A DNA stretch of 64,000 nucleotides, from positions 55,738,179 to 55,802,178 of the forward strand of contig JAKCOZ010000003.1 in NCBI GenBank assembly GCA_022605955.1. The letters run 5' to 3'. The notes beneath the pieces are model-generated. The model saw only the letters and a list, made by a program, of their open reading frames with translations, ran no database searches and had not been told where the DNA came from. Positions 34,601 through 49,100 of this stretch are shown piece after piece. The stretch comes from Rallus limicola (lineage: Eukaryota > Chordata > Aves > Gruiformes > Rallidae). Each line of letters begins with the position of its first letter. Within the stretch, counting starts at the first letter, position 1. The position numbers and the translations under genes are program-made.

Positions 34601-37600
34601 ATGGTAACTAGGTCCATTCCCATTGATGGCCATGGAAACGAGGACAGAGACCTGGAGCTGAACTCTGTACTAATTGGGGGAGCCATTGGAAAGAACAGCT
34701 TAATATGTGTTGCTTAGCAAATGAGCTGCTGTTACTGTCTTCTGGGTTTGCTGCAGAGAATGAAGTCACACTTGTGCTTGCTATTTATTACATTGACTTT
34801 CTCTCTCTTTCCTGGGTTGATTGCTTGCAATTCTGCCTTGAAGAACATGAGCTCTTAGCTTTTAAAGTGCAGATACTTGTATTTTAATCTGGAGTATGTG
34901 GAAGCTGCACGCCCCAGACTGGTTGGTGGTTGTACAAAACTGTAGTCTCCAGTTTCCTATTATCATGCAGAATTGATGCACGATTAATTCAGAACAGTTT
35001 AGTTGAGTGTTCAGATTACCTGTGATATGTTTGCCAGTATCATTTTCCCATCCTTTATTTGAGCACCTGGAGGATAGTTTAAAAGAAAAAAAAAAAAAGT
35101 TCCGTGTAACTTTATTGGAAGAAAAAAGAAGAATTTATTTCATTTTTAACTTCATATGTGTTAGAATCATTGACTCTCATTCAAGGTAAGTCTTTAATAT
35201 TGTCTCTTCTCTCCCCCAATTTAAAAACAAGTCAGTGTTAGGGTTGGCTGTGCCTTTCTTAGCTGAGAGGACTGGTGTTACCAGTCTGAAATTACGTGAA
35301 AAATAAAACTTAGCATTAAAAAAAGAACTTATGCTAGTAACCAAAAGCATCCAGTTGTAGTTTTATTGTATGTCAGGATAGAATAGTGATTGAGTGCATA
35401 TTATTATTCTACCTTGAGCAGAGGCTCTGGTATTTGTACCTGGTTTATTACAGAACAATTAAAACTGCTGGAGTGCATTTATAAACATCTGCCTAAGTGA
35501 TGTTAATTCAACCCATCTGAGCAGAATTACAGATGCTATGTTTGTGTAGAAAGAAGACTAAAATGAAGGAAACCCAAGTCCTGTACAATCTTCCCTTCAT
35601 CTGTCAAGTACCTTAGCTTGTCTATAAGATTTAATTACATACTTACCCTGTTCTTCCTAATCCATATATGTCTCTGGACAAAGTGAAGTGCCGGTTTCTG
35701 TTGTTTACCAAAAGTTGAACACTGATTTCATAGCTTAAGAATCTTGACTGTTGTGTGGTTAATTCAGTAGATTGTTCCTGTTACAGCAACTAAAACTCAA
35801 GATATGTATTGCTAGATTAGCCTTCATGCTTAGGTTGTGACTTTTTGAGACAGACGTAAACTGGGAACACAAGCAGCAATAATTCACTACAGATGACATT
35901 GCACTGTAATGGTTAGTTATTAAGAACACCTGAGGTGGGTTTTTTTTTGTCTTTGTGTGCTATGCCTGGTCATAATACCCAAAACTTAATTATTTCTGTA
36001 TTTGATGTGAATACAGGGCATCTGTTCTAGTCCAAGTGACTGAACCAAAGCTTGTTAACTATTTCACATGCCTATTGACTATTTTAATTGCTTAAACTTG
36101 TTCTATCTTCCAAAGCAACTTCAGTTTTTTCAACTTTATGCACATAGCACAGTTACATTGAGTGTGTATTTTTCTCTGCCTGTAGAAGGTAGCTAGCTAT
36201 AATGTACTGACATGCTAAAGCCAAGATGCTTTTTTCAAATGTGTTACAAGCAGAAGATTGCAAGCACATCTATAGAGCTGATACATGATCACAATGTGAA
36301 AGGTATGTTCAAAGATGAAGGTGTTTAATGCATTCTTAGTATTCCTGTTTTCGTTTTGGCAGAGCTGAAGGAGTTTCCTGAACCTCTCTTCACTGAAGCT
36401 GCATCTCAAATTCAAGTTTTGTTAGAAGATAGTTTGAAACAAGTGAACAGTAATAAGTTGCCAAGCTAAGGGAATGTTCTGTGTTAAGCTGTATGAGAGG
36501 CTGAAAGTAGACACTGTTGAATTCCCAATCACTTTTTACACCTCTTGAAATTTTGAAGTATTTGAGTTAAAGCAAAATAATTTTCAGGCAGTATGTAACT
36601 TACATGCTATAATTCTATTGCTGCCAGCTGTTTTTAGATGACAAAAGTATAGATGATCAACAGCAACAGGACTTGTTTTAGGGAAAAAACCCCCAACCCC
36701 ACAAAACACTGAGAGCTATTAAGTGTAGTGATACAGCTTTAACCTCTGAGTCAGGTGCTTGGTGTTCTATAGATTGATGGAGAAATATTTATCTTTAGTT
36801 GCTATGTAATTGTGCTCTTTCCCTGGGCATTCATTATTGTCAAATATAGATTGAGGGATAAATAGCTCTTAGACTGAATCTTTTTTAATGTACTCATTGC
36901 TCCTATAGAGAGTGCATGTCCTTAAAGTGTCTTTGATTTTATTTATTTCTTTTTGTACAGTCTGTAAGTGAGGTTGACACTCACTGGTTGTACATCACCA
37001 CTGAGAGGTAGAGGACACATGGTGGTTTTCTTAAAACCACCAACTCACACTATAATGAATTTTTAAGTGCTGAAATGCATATAGCGAAGTGTTGATGAGA
37101 TACAAAAATGAACATAAAAATATTAATCTTCTGCTCTTCAGTTGTCTAATTAACTGTTGCTAATTTATTTTTCCACTTGTATTTTGGAAGGCCACATCTG
37201 TCCCGAATTTTTCCTACATTGGGGCGCGGTTGTGTAACTATTTATCGCACCATCTAACCATTAGTCCACAAAGTGGGAACTTTCGGCAGCTGTTACTTCA
37301 AAGGTCGGTACCAGCACATCATTTTAAACCTATTACTTTCTCAGGTTACATGTCTTCCTATTTTGTATGTAACTCTTAATGTCCTGTGCAAAGAGACATC
37401 TTCAGTCTAAACCTGAGAGTACCATTTGGAGTGCAGTAGGCTTTTTTGGATTGAGTGTCTTAGACTGATTCCAAATTACAGGGTAAATTTGAAAGCTCAT
37501 CAACTTTAAAAGTATACTAAATGCACATGTCTATGGAATCATCAAGGTTGGAAAAGACTTTCAAGATCATAAAATTCTGTCATTAGCCCTACATCACTGA

Positions 37601-40600
37601 ACTACTAAACCATCCCCCAAAGTGCCTTTTCTACCCATATTTTAAACTCTCCTAGGGATGGTGACTCCACCACTTCCCTGGGCAGCTTGTTCCAATGCTT
37701 CACCACTCTTCCAGTGAAGAAAATTTTCCTCCTGTGTCGTGACGGAGGGAAGACTTGGACATTCGATGCGAGTAATCAGCAAGCTACGTTTATTGAATAG
37801 TACAGTCGTCTTTTATAATAGGTCTGATTAGCTCATTACATATTACAAAAGCCAAGCTCATCATTGGTTATTGCTTTTAAGGTTAGTCCTGCCCTTAGTT
37901 CTTCATCTGTGGTCAGCTAAATACCCCTTCTCTCATGCCTAAACAAAGAGACTCTCATACCTGAACAAAGAGGCATCCTGTTGTTTGCAACTTATGTAGC
38001 CAAGGGTAGAACATCCTGGCCATATCAGCAACTAGATTAGCTGTATATGATGCCTCCCAAATTCCAGCTCGTCCAGCTGGCTTATGTCTATGTGGCCTTT
38101 GTTAGCTAGCCATTCCTCCACACTCCTATCCGATCTGAACCTCCCCTAGTGCAACTTGATGGGGTTCTTTTGGCCAAAGTGCAGGACCCAGCACTTGGCC
38201 TTGTTGAAACTCATACCATTGGTTTGGGCCCATGGATCCAGCCTGTCTAAGGTCCCCCTGCAGAGCCTCCCGACCCTCGAGCTAGATCTGCACTTCCACC
38301 CCACTTAGTTTCATCTGCAAACTTACTGAGGGCACGCTCTGTCCCCTTGTCTGGATCATCAATAATGATGTTAAACAGGAGTGTCCCCAGCACTGAGCCC
38401 GGGGGCACACCTCTCATGACTGGCCACCAAGGAGATTTAATTCCATTTAACACAATTCTCTTGACCTGGCTACCCAACCATTTTTTTATCCATCAAAGCA
38501 TGTGCACATCCAAGCCATGAGCAGTCAGATCCTCTAGGAGAATGCTCTGCAAACTGTGTCAAAGACCTTGCTGAGGTCAAGGTAGACAACATCCACAGCC
38601 CTTACCTCATCCAATAAGCGGGTCACCCTGTCACAGAAAGGTTATGTTAGTCAAACAGGACCTGCCCTTCATGAACCCATACTGACTGGGTCTGATAACC
38701 TCACTGTCCTGCATGTATTGCATAGTGGTACTCAGGATGATCTGCCCTGGAACTGAAGTCAGACTACCAAGCCTGTAATTTCTTGGGTCATCCTTCCATC
38801 CCTTCTTGTATATGGGGGTTATATCAGTTGATTTCCAATCTGCTGGTACCTCTGCAGCCAGCCAGGACTGCTGATAGATGCTGAAAAGTGGCCTGGTGAG
38901 CACTCCCACCTGCTCTTTCAGCACCTTTGGGCACATCCCTTCCTGCCCCATAGATTTGTGCATATCTGTATAGAGCAGGTAGGTCACTGACCATCTCCTC
39001 CTCGATTGTGAAGGAGCCATTCTACTTTCATTCCTTGTCTCCTAGCTTAGGGAGTTGAATTCCCTCTATACAATCTATCCTATTGCTAAAGACTGAGGCA
39101 TTAAGCACTTCAGCCTTCTCCTTATCTTCTGTCACTATGTTTCCTCCTGCATCTAACGGGATGGAGGGTCTCCCTGCTCTTTATTTTGTTGTTAAAATTA
39201 TTTTCTTGTTGCCCTTTACCATGGAGGCCAGATTAATTTCTAGCTGGGCTTTGGACCTTCTAATTCGCTCCCTGCATAGCCTCACAACACCTTTGTAATC
39301 ACTGTGAGTGGCCTTCCCCTTCCTCCAAAGGTCATAAACTCATTTTCTCTCTGAGTGACAGCTGAAGCTCCCTGGCTAGCAGGGTCTTCCAGGCTGGTGT
39401 TCTATGCCACCAGCTTATCTTACAACACAAGGGGATAGTCTGCTCCTGAGCCTTCAGGACTTCCCTCTTGAAGAACGTTCAGCCTTCCTGGACTCCTATA
39501 CCCTTCAGAACTGATTCCCAAGGGATTCCGGCAATTGGGCTGCTGAACAAATTAAAACTTGCCCTTCAGTTTTGCTGCCCCCACCTCCTGGTATCTCTAA
39601 GAATAGAGAACTCAAGTCATTTTGTGGACACTGTGCCCAAGACAGTCACCAAATGTCACATCTTCTACCAGCCTGTCCCTGTTCTCAAGGAGCAGGTCCA
39701 TCTGGGCAACTTTCCTGGTTGGTTGACTCACCGTATGTGTCTGGAAGTTACCTTTGACACATTCCAGGAACCTCTGGGACTGTTGCCTCCCTGCTGTGTT
39801 GTAGTTCCAGCAGAGTCCCCCACAAGAACAAAGCCCATGAAATTTCACCCAGATGTTTGTAGACCATTTCATCTGCATCTGTGCCCTGGTTGGGAGGTTC
39901 ACAGCAGACTCCTGCAGCAGTATCAGCCTTCGTGGCCTTGCTTCTAGTCCTTATCCAAATACACTCAGTCCTGTCATTGCGATCACAGAATCACAGAATC
40001 TTAGGGGTTGGAAGGGACCTCAAGAGATCATCGGGTCCAACCCCCCTGCCAAAGCAGGCTCCCTATCTCATACTACATAGATAGGCGTCCAGACGAGACT
40101 TGAATATCTCCAGAGAAGGAGACTCCACCACCTCCCTGGGCAGCCTATTCCACTGCTCCGTCACCCTCACTGTGAAAAAGTTCTTCCGCATGTTGGTGCG
40201 GAACTTCCTATGCTCTAGCTTAAAGCCATTGCCCCTAGTCCTGTCCCCACAGACCACTGAAAAGGGGCTGTCCAATTCCCCCTGCAACCCATGTCTAAGA
40301 TATTTATAGACATTAATTAGGTCCCCCCTAAGTCTTCTTTTTTCCAGGCTGAACAGCCCCAGCTCACTCAGCCTTTCCTCGTAGGGTAGATGTTCCAGGC
40401 CCCTAATCAACTTTGTCGCCCTTCTCTGGACTCTCTCCAGAAGGTCCCTGTCTTTTTTATACCAGGGGGCCCAGAACTGGACACAGTACTCCAGGTGGGG
40501 AAGGTAATGAAGGTCTAGACACTCATAACAAGTCTTAATATAGAGGGCTTCTCCAGGCTGAACAAGCCCAACTCTTTCAGCCTGTTTTCATAGGACAGTG

Positions 40601-43067
40601 TTCCAGCCCTCTCTGATCATCTTTTCTTATGCTGGGGATGCCAGAGCTGGATACAGTACTCTGGGTGGGGTCTCAAAAGAGTGGAGGAGCAGAATCACCC
40701 CCTAAACCTGCTGCTGGTCACCCTTCTTTTGATGCAGGGTGTGACTGGCTTTCTGATCTGCTCATGTTCATTGCCCCCCAAGTCCTTCTCCCCAGGGCTG
40801 CTCTCAATCCATTCTCCATCTAGCCCGTAGCAGTGTTTGGGATTGCCCCCACCCATGTGCAGGACCTTGCACTTGGCCTTGAACTCCATATGGTTCACAT
40901 GGGCCCTCCCCACCCTGTCAAGGTCCCTCTGGACAGCACCCCTTCCATCCAGTGTGCCAGCTGCACCACTCAGCTTGGTGTCATGAATTACGCATCACTG
41001 TTACTTTAAAAGGCACGGTAAAGGATTTATTGAGTAAGTGTAAAGGCATTTAAAACAATACTGGCAGCACCCTGAAAGGGGGAAAATGTATTTCAGAGTA
41101 TATTTACCTTTTTTCTGTGGACATTTGGCTGCCTGTGTTAAACTTCCCGGTTCCATATTCTAATATATAAACTCTGCAACGGTCTTCTAATTTTAACATA
41201 TTGTGATTTGCTCTATTTCTTTTTGCCAGCTTAGGTATCTCAGTGCTTGAAAACAGAATCATATGTATTAATTGAAAAGGACAGAAATGTTTGCAAAGTT
41301 CTCTCATTTCCTTCAGAAGTAATTCTTCCCAGCATTCACCATTTAACAGTTTTAATACAGTTCATGAATTCTTATCCTGTTAAGTAAGTTGCTTGTTACT
41401 TATGTTGAACTGTCAATAGATAGGATTTTGTTTTGATGTTTACAGGTGTCAAACTGAGTATGAAAACAGAGATGAAGCTACCAAAGGAGATGAAACTACT
41501 AGGAAACAATTTCATGCCTTTGTGCTGTTCTTAGCTGAACTTTACCTTAACCTGGAGGTAAGAAAAAAGTTGCATATCAGGTAGTTCTTCATGAATGTTT
41601 TTGTTGTATTTAAGTAAACACTAAAGTGGACTTTTTCTTTTAAAGGGAGAGGGAAATAAAGTAAAAGAACTTTGTAACAGTACCATTATAATGTATGTCA
41701 AGAAACAGGTAAATAGAAGAGGACAAAATCATTAGAAGAGAATTGTATAAAGTTGGGGTTTTTTAAGTGTAAGAATTCATAAAAAGAAACAACCATAAAC
41801 TACCTTTGGAATGAAGCTTTTGCTTTTTAATTTTGATTGGCAAAACCCCAGATGACTGTGCTTAGCCACCATAGGAGATGTTACAACCTAGCAGAAGCGC
41901 ATCAGGATCGATAACCCATGTCATTCAGTATTCAGTCGCTAATAGGAGCTATTACCAAACCCTTGGAGAGGATGTAGAAATCCTCAAAACAAACAATTGA
42001 AAATGCAGACCTTTAAAGTTGTTTCTTCTGAAGGTTGACTCGTTAGCTTATGTATGAAGCATGAAATCTTTTATTTAGTGTGGATTTTTTGTATGTGATA
42101 TGTACAAAAAAGTGTATGTACATGTAAAACTACTTTGTCTTACACCTGTGAGTTTGGTAAGTTCACTTAACTGCAGTACTATACTTAGAAATATGTTTTT
42201 GACTGGATTACTTCAGTGATTTGATTTAAGCAGACAGTATAAAAATTTTCTGCTGGCATGCAGAAAACAATTCTCTCTTCCATTTCTCTTCATAAATAGG
42301 TCTTGAAATCTGCTTTTCACTTGCTAGAAGTAAAAAAGATGATTTGCAAAGGGTTTGGGAGAGTAGTCCAGTTCTGTGGAGTATACCAGTTATTTTTAAA
42401 TCATTTATATATATATTTAGGCATTAAGTATATATACTTAATATACTTCTAGAGTGCCCTCTAGAACTAAGCCTCTACAGCTGCAGAGAATACATAATGT
42501 AGTGTGGAAAAGAGCATGGGGTTCTGGAATTTTTTGATTGTGTGGATCATTTGGCCAGCATTTGGTAGCTTTTTTTCATGATTTTTTTTTTTTAAGTAAA
42601 TAAACAAAATGCTACACATGCACTGTTAGATTTGTTAGAATTCTAAGGATATTACTCTGAAGTCTGTGTTCTAAATTAGTTACCGTATTTGACATGTTCT
42701 TCTGACTAAAGAGCTCAGTGATGTTGATCACAAACCACATCATGCGGTATTCAAAGGAGAAAATGTGACTAATTTGTAAGACTTAAGTCCTTTTTTATGT
42801 TATTCTGTAGATTAAAGGAACAAAGGGACAGGTAATGAGAGCAGAAATTCTTCAGGAAGGCCTTCGGGAATTACTGAATGCCCTCATCTCTAACCCTGTG
42901 GACAGTAATCTGATATGTGCAGTGAAACTGCTGAAGGTGAGACTCTTTGAAAGAAAAAACAATTAAGCTTTTTAACTTTCCGACCCCTGGGAGCAGTACA
43001 GGAAACTGCAAATGAGGAAGTGTTTAGAGGGTTTTATGTATTACATCATTAGCAGGGTAAGCTGTAC

Positions 43068-43114
<47 letters not shown>

Positions 43115-46100
43115 CCCTTTGTACCATCACGAAATTGAGCCAACCAAAATGTAACATACTGCTCTAAAATGCAACGCCATTTTGTGTACATGTCAGAGCA
43201 GTAAAACTGCAGCCAAGGTTCAAAGGTGTAAGCAAAAGTCTTGAGTAGGAGAAAACTGTAAACAACCTGAATAAATTGTGGAGTTTTGGGTGTATCTGTT
43301 CTGAAGGACGCTCAGCAGTTAGTGCCCCTTTTTGCAGCAACAGGTTCTTGATACCAGGTATTTCATTCATACTGTCATTCATGTCTGCATCATTGCTACG
43401 AAAGAAATACATGTATATGATGGAAATAAACTTTTTTGCTCTTAAGTTTTACTTATTCTTTAAAAAAATTGTTAGCCTCTGTGCAGGGAGAAACTCTTAT
43501 GTTCACTAGCCATGGCTATAGTCATAGCTGGGAATGCACAGTTTATCTTAAGATTGAAAGTTAAAAGCTAAATAGTATTTTTCAAGCATTTTGTTGGGGT
43601 TTTTTTTGTAGGTAGTTGGCTTTCCCCCCTGCCTCATTCTTTCCTCTCCACTGTTTTTCAGACTTTTCTATCTTGAATTCCAATTCTGGCAGCTTCTTTT
43701 TATATGGTACATAGGGAGTAAGGAAGAGGGGATGTACATCTTGCAGTGTAAATCCTTCATTTGAAGTTTGCATGTTTAAACAGGTTGCTTCATAGCAAGT
43801 GTGAAGTTGTCTTCAATGAGCACATTCGCTTCTGTGGCCAATCCTTACATTGACAGTACTTCCCTGAGGCAAGGCCCACTGAAGGACCTTTCAAAAGGCA
43901 GCACATAAACCAAGAGGCTTTCCAGTGCTGCTGTTTTTCAGAATCATTCCCCAAAGATGGACATTTTATTATTTCTGTAGATATTCATGGAATATTTATT
44001 TGGTTCCACAGCATCCATTCTAAAATAAAAGACAGTAATTAATTTTTTATAACACCTTGCTAAATCTAAAAGATATTATAGAACAGATTTTTTTTTGATA
44101 CAAGTGTTTTCTGATGTCTTGTAATATGTACAAATGTTGGCGTGTATCTCTAGCTAGATAGATGCGCTAGCTAATGAACCCTTGATTTGTCTGCTGAAGC
44201 AATAAATGTTTCTTGTTGTCTTGATGTTTAGAGATTTTTTTCACCTGTTGGCTTTGCAGCACATTTATTGTAATTAAGCCTTCTGGTACTATTACCTAAT
44301 TATGTAGCATTAAGGTAGGACTACAGCAGAAAACTGGGAATACCAAACAAGTGCCAAGGTGGTTGCTTGTGTCTTTGCATGTTATTCTTTTGGACCATCA
44401 GGTGCAATTCCAGGCATTTTGGTTCATGCAGTACTTATACTGAGTAGATCAGAAATTGCTATTAACTCTTTTTTTCTGATTTGATTCCTACTGTGCAGTT
44501 GTTCCCTTTTGGGGAAATGTATCTAGGCTTTCACCTACTGCAGCTCTGGACTGGTGCTGAAGCTCCCTCCTGAGCAATTTCAGCCTCAGAGATTCTATGT
44601 ATTAAAATTCAGGCTGGCTTGGTCAGTTAATTCTTGGCTCATCTTGTCCAGATTAAATTCTCCGGCATGCCTGATGCTAGCTAAGATGACTGAAGTGTTT
44701 CTGAAGTTTATTAAAACTGTTCGTTACTCTCAGGTAGGCTGGTGGCATCGTATGCAAAATTGCCCCCTTTTTTATAACATGTACTTAAATCAAGGTCTGA
44801 CATACATGCCACTGAAGAATTGTTTCAAAATCATATTTCAAGCCTGAAAGGAGGTAAGTGGCTGTGAACTTCTAGGTAACATAAACATTGGACATAGAGG
44901 TAGCACACTATAGCCTAAAATAAACTGTTTACAAGGTCTGTTAACCTGTTTAGCAAAAAGTTGTGGGCAGTTGGGAGCATCAGCATTCAGGTAGTCAGAC
45001 AATTCATCTAAACATTGTGAATTGTCACAGAATCTACTCTTGACAGTTTATGAAAATTTTCTAGTTTTCTTAAAAAACAAAAATAATTCTTTGTTTTTAG
45101 TTGACAGGCTCAGTCTTAGAAGATGCCTGGAAAGAAAAAGGAAAGAATGATATGGAGGAAGTGATTCAGAGAATTGAAAATGTTGTATTGGATGCAAACT
45201 GTAGCAGGTGGGAAGATAAATTTGTGCGGTGTTTTGGTTTTATATTAAAACAAAGCACTTTAAAAATCTGCAAGAATAACAAACATATCCAAAACATTAT
45301 CCTAAGAGCTTTTATTTATTAAAAGTATTATAATATTTGGATCCCTTTCAATGTAAGAAAGAAGCAAAAAGAGTATTTTTCAGCTGAGGGGATTTGAGGT
45401 TTTTTAATTGGGTTTTAGGGGTTGGTTTGTATTTTATCTTTTAATAAAGATTGATGTTTAGAGCTTTAAGCTCTAAAAGCAAGTTTATATACAAAGAGAG
45501 AATAGGAATGAGACAGTTCATACTTTTAAATCTGAATTTAACAGTATTAAATACATAGCAACAGCACAAAATGTGTAATACTGGTAAATATATACAAATC
45601 ACTATGAATATAAAAGTAAAAAGGAATATGATTTGTAATGTGCTTGCTTGTTTTGCTGGTGAGTATAACTTCTTGTCAGGGTCTTCCTGCAGCCTGGACA
45701 AAAATGCATAGTTGGCTGATGTATCCTGCTTCTCACTTCACAGTCAGCGGTGTGCGTGATTTTGCCGTACTTCATCCTCAGCTTCTTGCAGACTCACTAA
45801 AAGCCTATAGAGTGCAGCCGCTGTGAGCTGGTGTCCTGGCATATGGAGGGAGGCCAGCAGGTAGCTGATAGCATCTGGGTTATAACGGAGCTGCCTGTGG
45901 GGAGGATGAGGAAAATTTTGCTTCTGGAACCAGGAGAAAATTCATAGCACAAACCAAGGATTCAGAGACAGAAGCACAAATTTATTTGAATAGAGAAGAA
46001 AACTGAAGATTTGGTTGATTTATTTATTCCTTAATGAGACTCTTCTCTGCGAAGAAAACAATTTCTTTTATTCTAGGGGTTAAATGGTTGGTGCTACCTA

Positions 46101-49100
46101 ATGTATTGGAGACATCTACGTCTCACTGACTGCAGAATTTCAGCTTGATTTAGAGGGCTGAAGTTAGGAGTATAAGTTAGATGATAAATGGAATTTCAAG
46201 ATCATTCCCCTGTTTTTCCTAGTACTGTCCTTTTATGAGAAAATTATTCCTCAGCTTGTGCTGCAGGTTTGGTATCTTGATAAAAACCAGCAGTTTGATA
46301 CCACACAGGAAGTGGAGACAGTAAGGATCTCATAACAAACACACAAGGTATATAGACTTGCAGAGAAGAAAAATTAGCTCAAAATTATCTGCAGACCAGA
46401 CCAAATGTTGTCCTTTTTAGAGCTTTTGGGGGGCGGGGGGTGTGTGTGGGGGGATGTTAACTATCTATTTGCAAGTTAAGCCAAATTCCTTGCATAGGAC
46501 AGAAAATTCTAACTTTTGAAGTGCTTCTGCTCATTTCAGAGATGTGAAACATATGCTTCTGAAACTAGTAGAACTGCGATCAAGTAACTGGGGTAGAGTT
46601 CATGGAACTTCTCCACATACAGAGGCTACCCCTGAAAATGACCCAAACTACTTCATGGTAAGAATCTACAGATATTTCAGTTTCTCAATTTAATGTTAAT
46701 CAAATTAGATCTGTATACAATCATGAAAACTAAAACAGCAGTCTTTCTAAATTTGTATTTCTTTATTCTTAGAATGAGCCAACGTTTTACACTTCTGATG
46801 GTGTTCCTTTCACTGCAGCAGATCCAGGTACGTCACAATCTTAGCATGCCTGTCTTAATCTTATTTAAACAGTTATAAAAGCTGTTCTTGAAATGTACAA
46901 CTTAAGACAAAACTATGTCTGAATTCCTGGTTTTGTGTAACACTTGCCTTGCTCACATTAAAAGAAGGTAAATGTTTGAAATGGAGAATACGTATTTGAG
47001 TTCATATGGTTCAGAAGAATCCGTGCCATAGTCCTCAGTAATTGATCTCTGCTTTTCCCCACCCCACTCCATAGCCCCCTCCCCCATAATTTGAACACAA
47101 TGTGGCATGACATCACTTGAGATAGGCATCTGTGTCTACCTTCACAGTTCCCTATGAAGGCAGGTGTCATTCTTAAGACACTTGAGGTGTTGAGAAAACA
47201 CTGTATCATGTGCCCTTTATGATTAAATAAGACTATTTTCAGACTGTATAGATGTATGTTAATTTAGACAACTAGTCTTATATAAAACTTGGTCTCATTT
47301 CTACTTTGCTAGATTACCAAGAAAAATACCAAGAGCTGCTTGAAAGAGAGGATTTGTTTCCAGATTATGAAGAAAATGGAACAGATTTATCTGGACATGG
47401 AGATCAGTATGCTTTCTTTTTGAATGATAAGGGGGGTTTAACTCTAGTTATTTTTGTTGCAGACTTAAGAATTCAGTGAACTAAGTAGTATAAATACCAT
47501 TCAGCTGCACAATGGTAGTTAGGTTTTGCTATAACTTGGTTTGTAATCACACAAGTTTGAAATTAATTTTGTATGTATCCAATTAAGGTAGTTAAATTTC
47601 AAATATTTATGCACACAGCAAACATTCTCTCTTACGTGTTTTTTTAAAAAATTACTAGCAAAATGAAGCACCAGACCTTCATGTGTTGGTAGTAAGGCGA
47701 CCTGAATTCATTTGACTGATGCACATACATGTCCCAGCTTGAAATGATTGCAAAACTTTGAGTCCTTCAAAGGGAGGAGGTTGTTAAATTTCTCCCCTCA
47801 GGATAAGTAGTAGTCCTTTGTTTAAATAGATAATAGTATTCCTGTAGAACGAGAAAAGCAGTGTGATGACAAAGGGGGAAATGATTGAAGGGAATGAAGT
47901 CTGATTTTCTGGCATCAGTTTGTAAGAATTCAGTAAAGAAATTTTAGTTAAAAAAATGTTCTAAAACAAATTGCTCTGAGCTCTGTACTTACCAGCTTGA
48001 AGAAGGGCTTCCAGGTTTATTTGGTACCTAAGAACACTTTCATTATTGTGTTTATGTGATAGGGATGCTGGCCTGGAGAAGTATTTTTGTTAGTAAATTA
48101 GAAAACTTAGAGGAGTGGCAAGAACTTCAGATGATAAACTAGAGACGTCATCAGAAATCAACCAGCTCATACTGAAAAAAGACCCATGTGAGCCTCTTTA
48201 CTAAGAGCAAATTAAATGCAAAATGAAGACAGACAGCAGTTAAACCAGCAAATCTGAAGAGTGACACGTGGAAGACAGTGAACCAACCTTTATGCAAGGT
48301 GGCAGGAACTTCTTTGTTGAAGGCTTAAGAAAAGCTTAGACAAAAGGGTGCCGATCTTTCTCATGACTGGTATCAGAGAGAAGAGTTCTGTGTTGGGTCC
48401 CTTCTCAAGCCCACACTTCTACAAGAAAGGAGGAACAAATAAATATATAAACTGCATTGTCAATGCACAATGCTTAAAAAACAAACCTGCCTTACATGTT
48501 TCTGTGGCATGTTCAGGGGCTTTGTGTGAAACATACCATTTATGGCCTCTGTGGAGGTGAGATGTGCCAATTCCCTTGTTTGCAACTAAGGCACAGATGG
48601 TAAACTGAGCACCTGAAATTAATGCATACTTTCTGAGAGTAGCTGCTGAAATGTTTTGAGGGGGGGGGGTTTAAGGCTGTTTAGACTTAAATACATTATC
48701 ATGTTAAAGCTACAATCCTGTTGTCCCAGTTTATGGGGTTAAACACTCCAGTTGGACATAAAGAAAACAAAGTACATTCATGTTAGTTCCCAGTAACTGT
48801 GGGGAGAAGGAGCACTGAATTGATGCCCACCACTTCCCAGCTTTATTTTTAAACTTTATGGTAGTCTCTGTGCAATACTGACTTCCTGTGACATAAACAA
48901 GATCTCTTTCAAAAGACTCGTTACTGTGGAGTATGAGGTAGTAAAATGCAGATGTAATAGGGAGGCAATTATGGTTGTCTCCTTTCATATATCAACAAAT
49001 AGGAATGTGAGGTTTCTATATAAATACATCCTTTGACTAGTGTGCAGCTAACACAGTTGATGCAGTATTTGAGCTAGGATGTTGACCAACAAAAAGATGC

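Noticed and set aside
35065..35189. Open frame [20 protein letters not shown] in PAIP1 intron 3
   Set aside because: The lysine run comes from a poly(A) tract; no splice sites in phase and no family match.
39612..40410. Open frames of 96 and 115 codons that look like real protein
   Set aside because: They are CR1 ORF2 endonuclease and C-terminal fragments, not host genes.
43071..43112. Regular short repeats considered as an array of the CRISPR kind
   Set aside because: Pure CA dinucleotide microsatellite in an animal intron; no spacers.
44554..44847. 97-codon open frame in PAIP1 intron 6
   Set aside because: No homology recognised and no acceptor/donor pair in phase with PAIP1.
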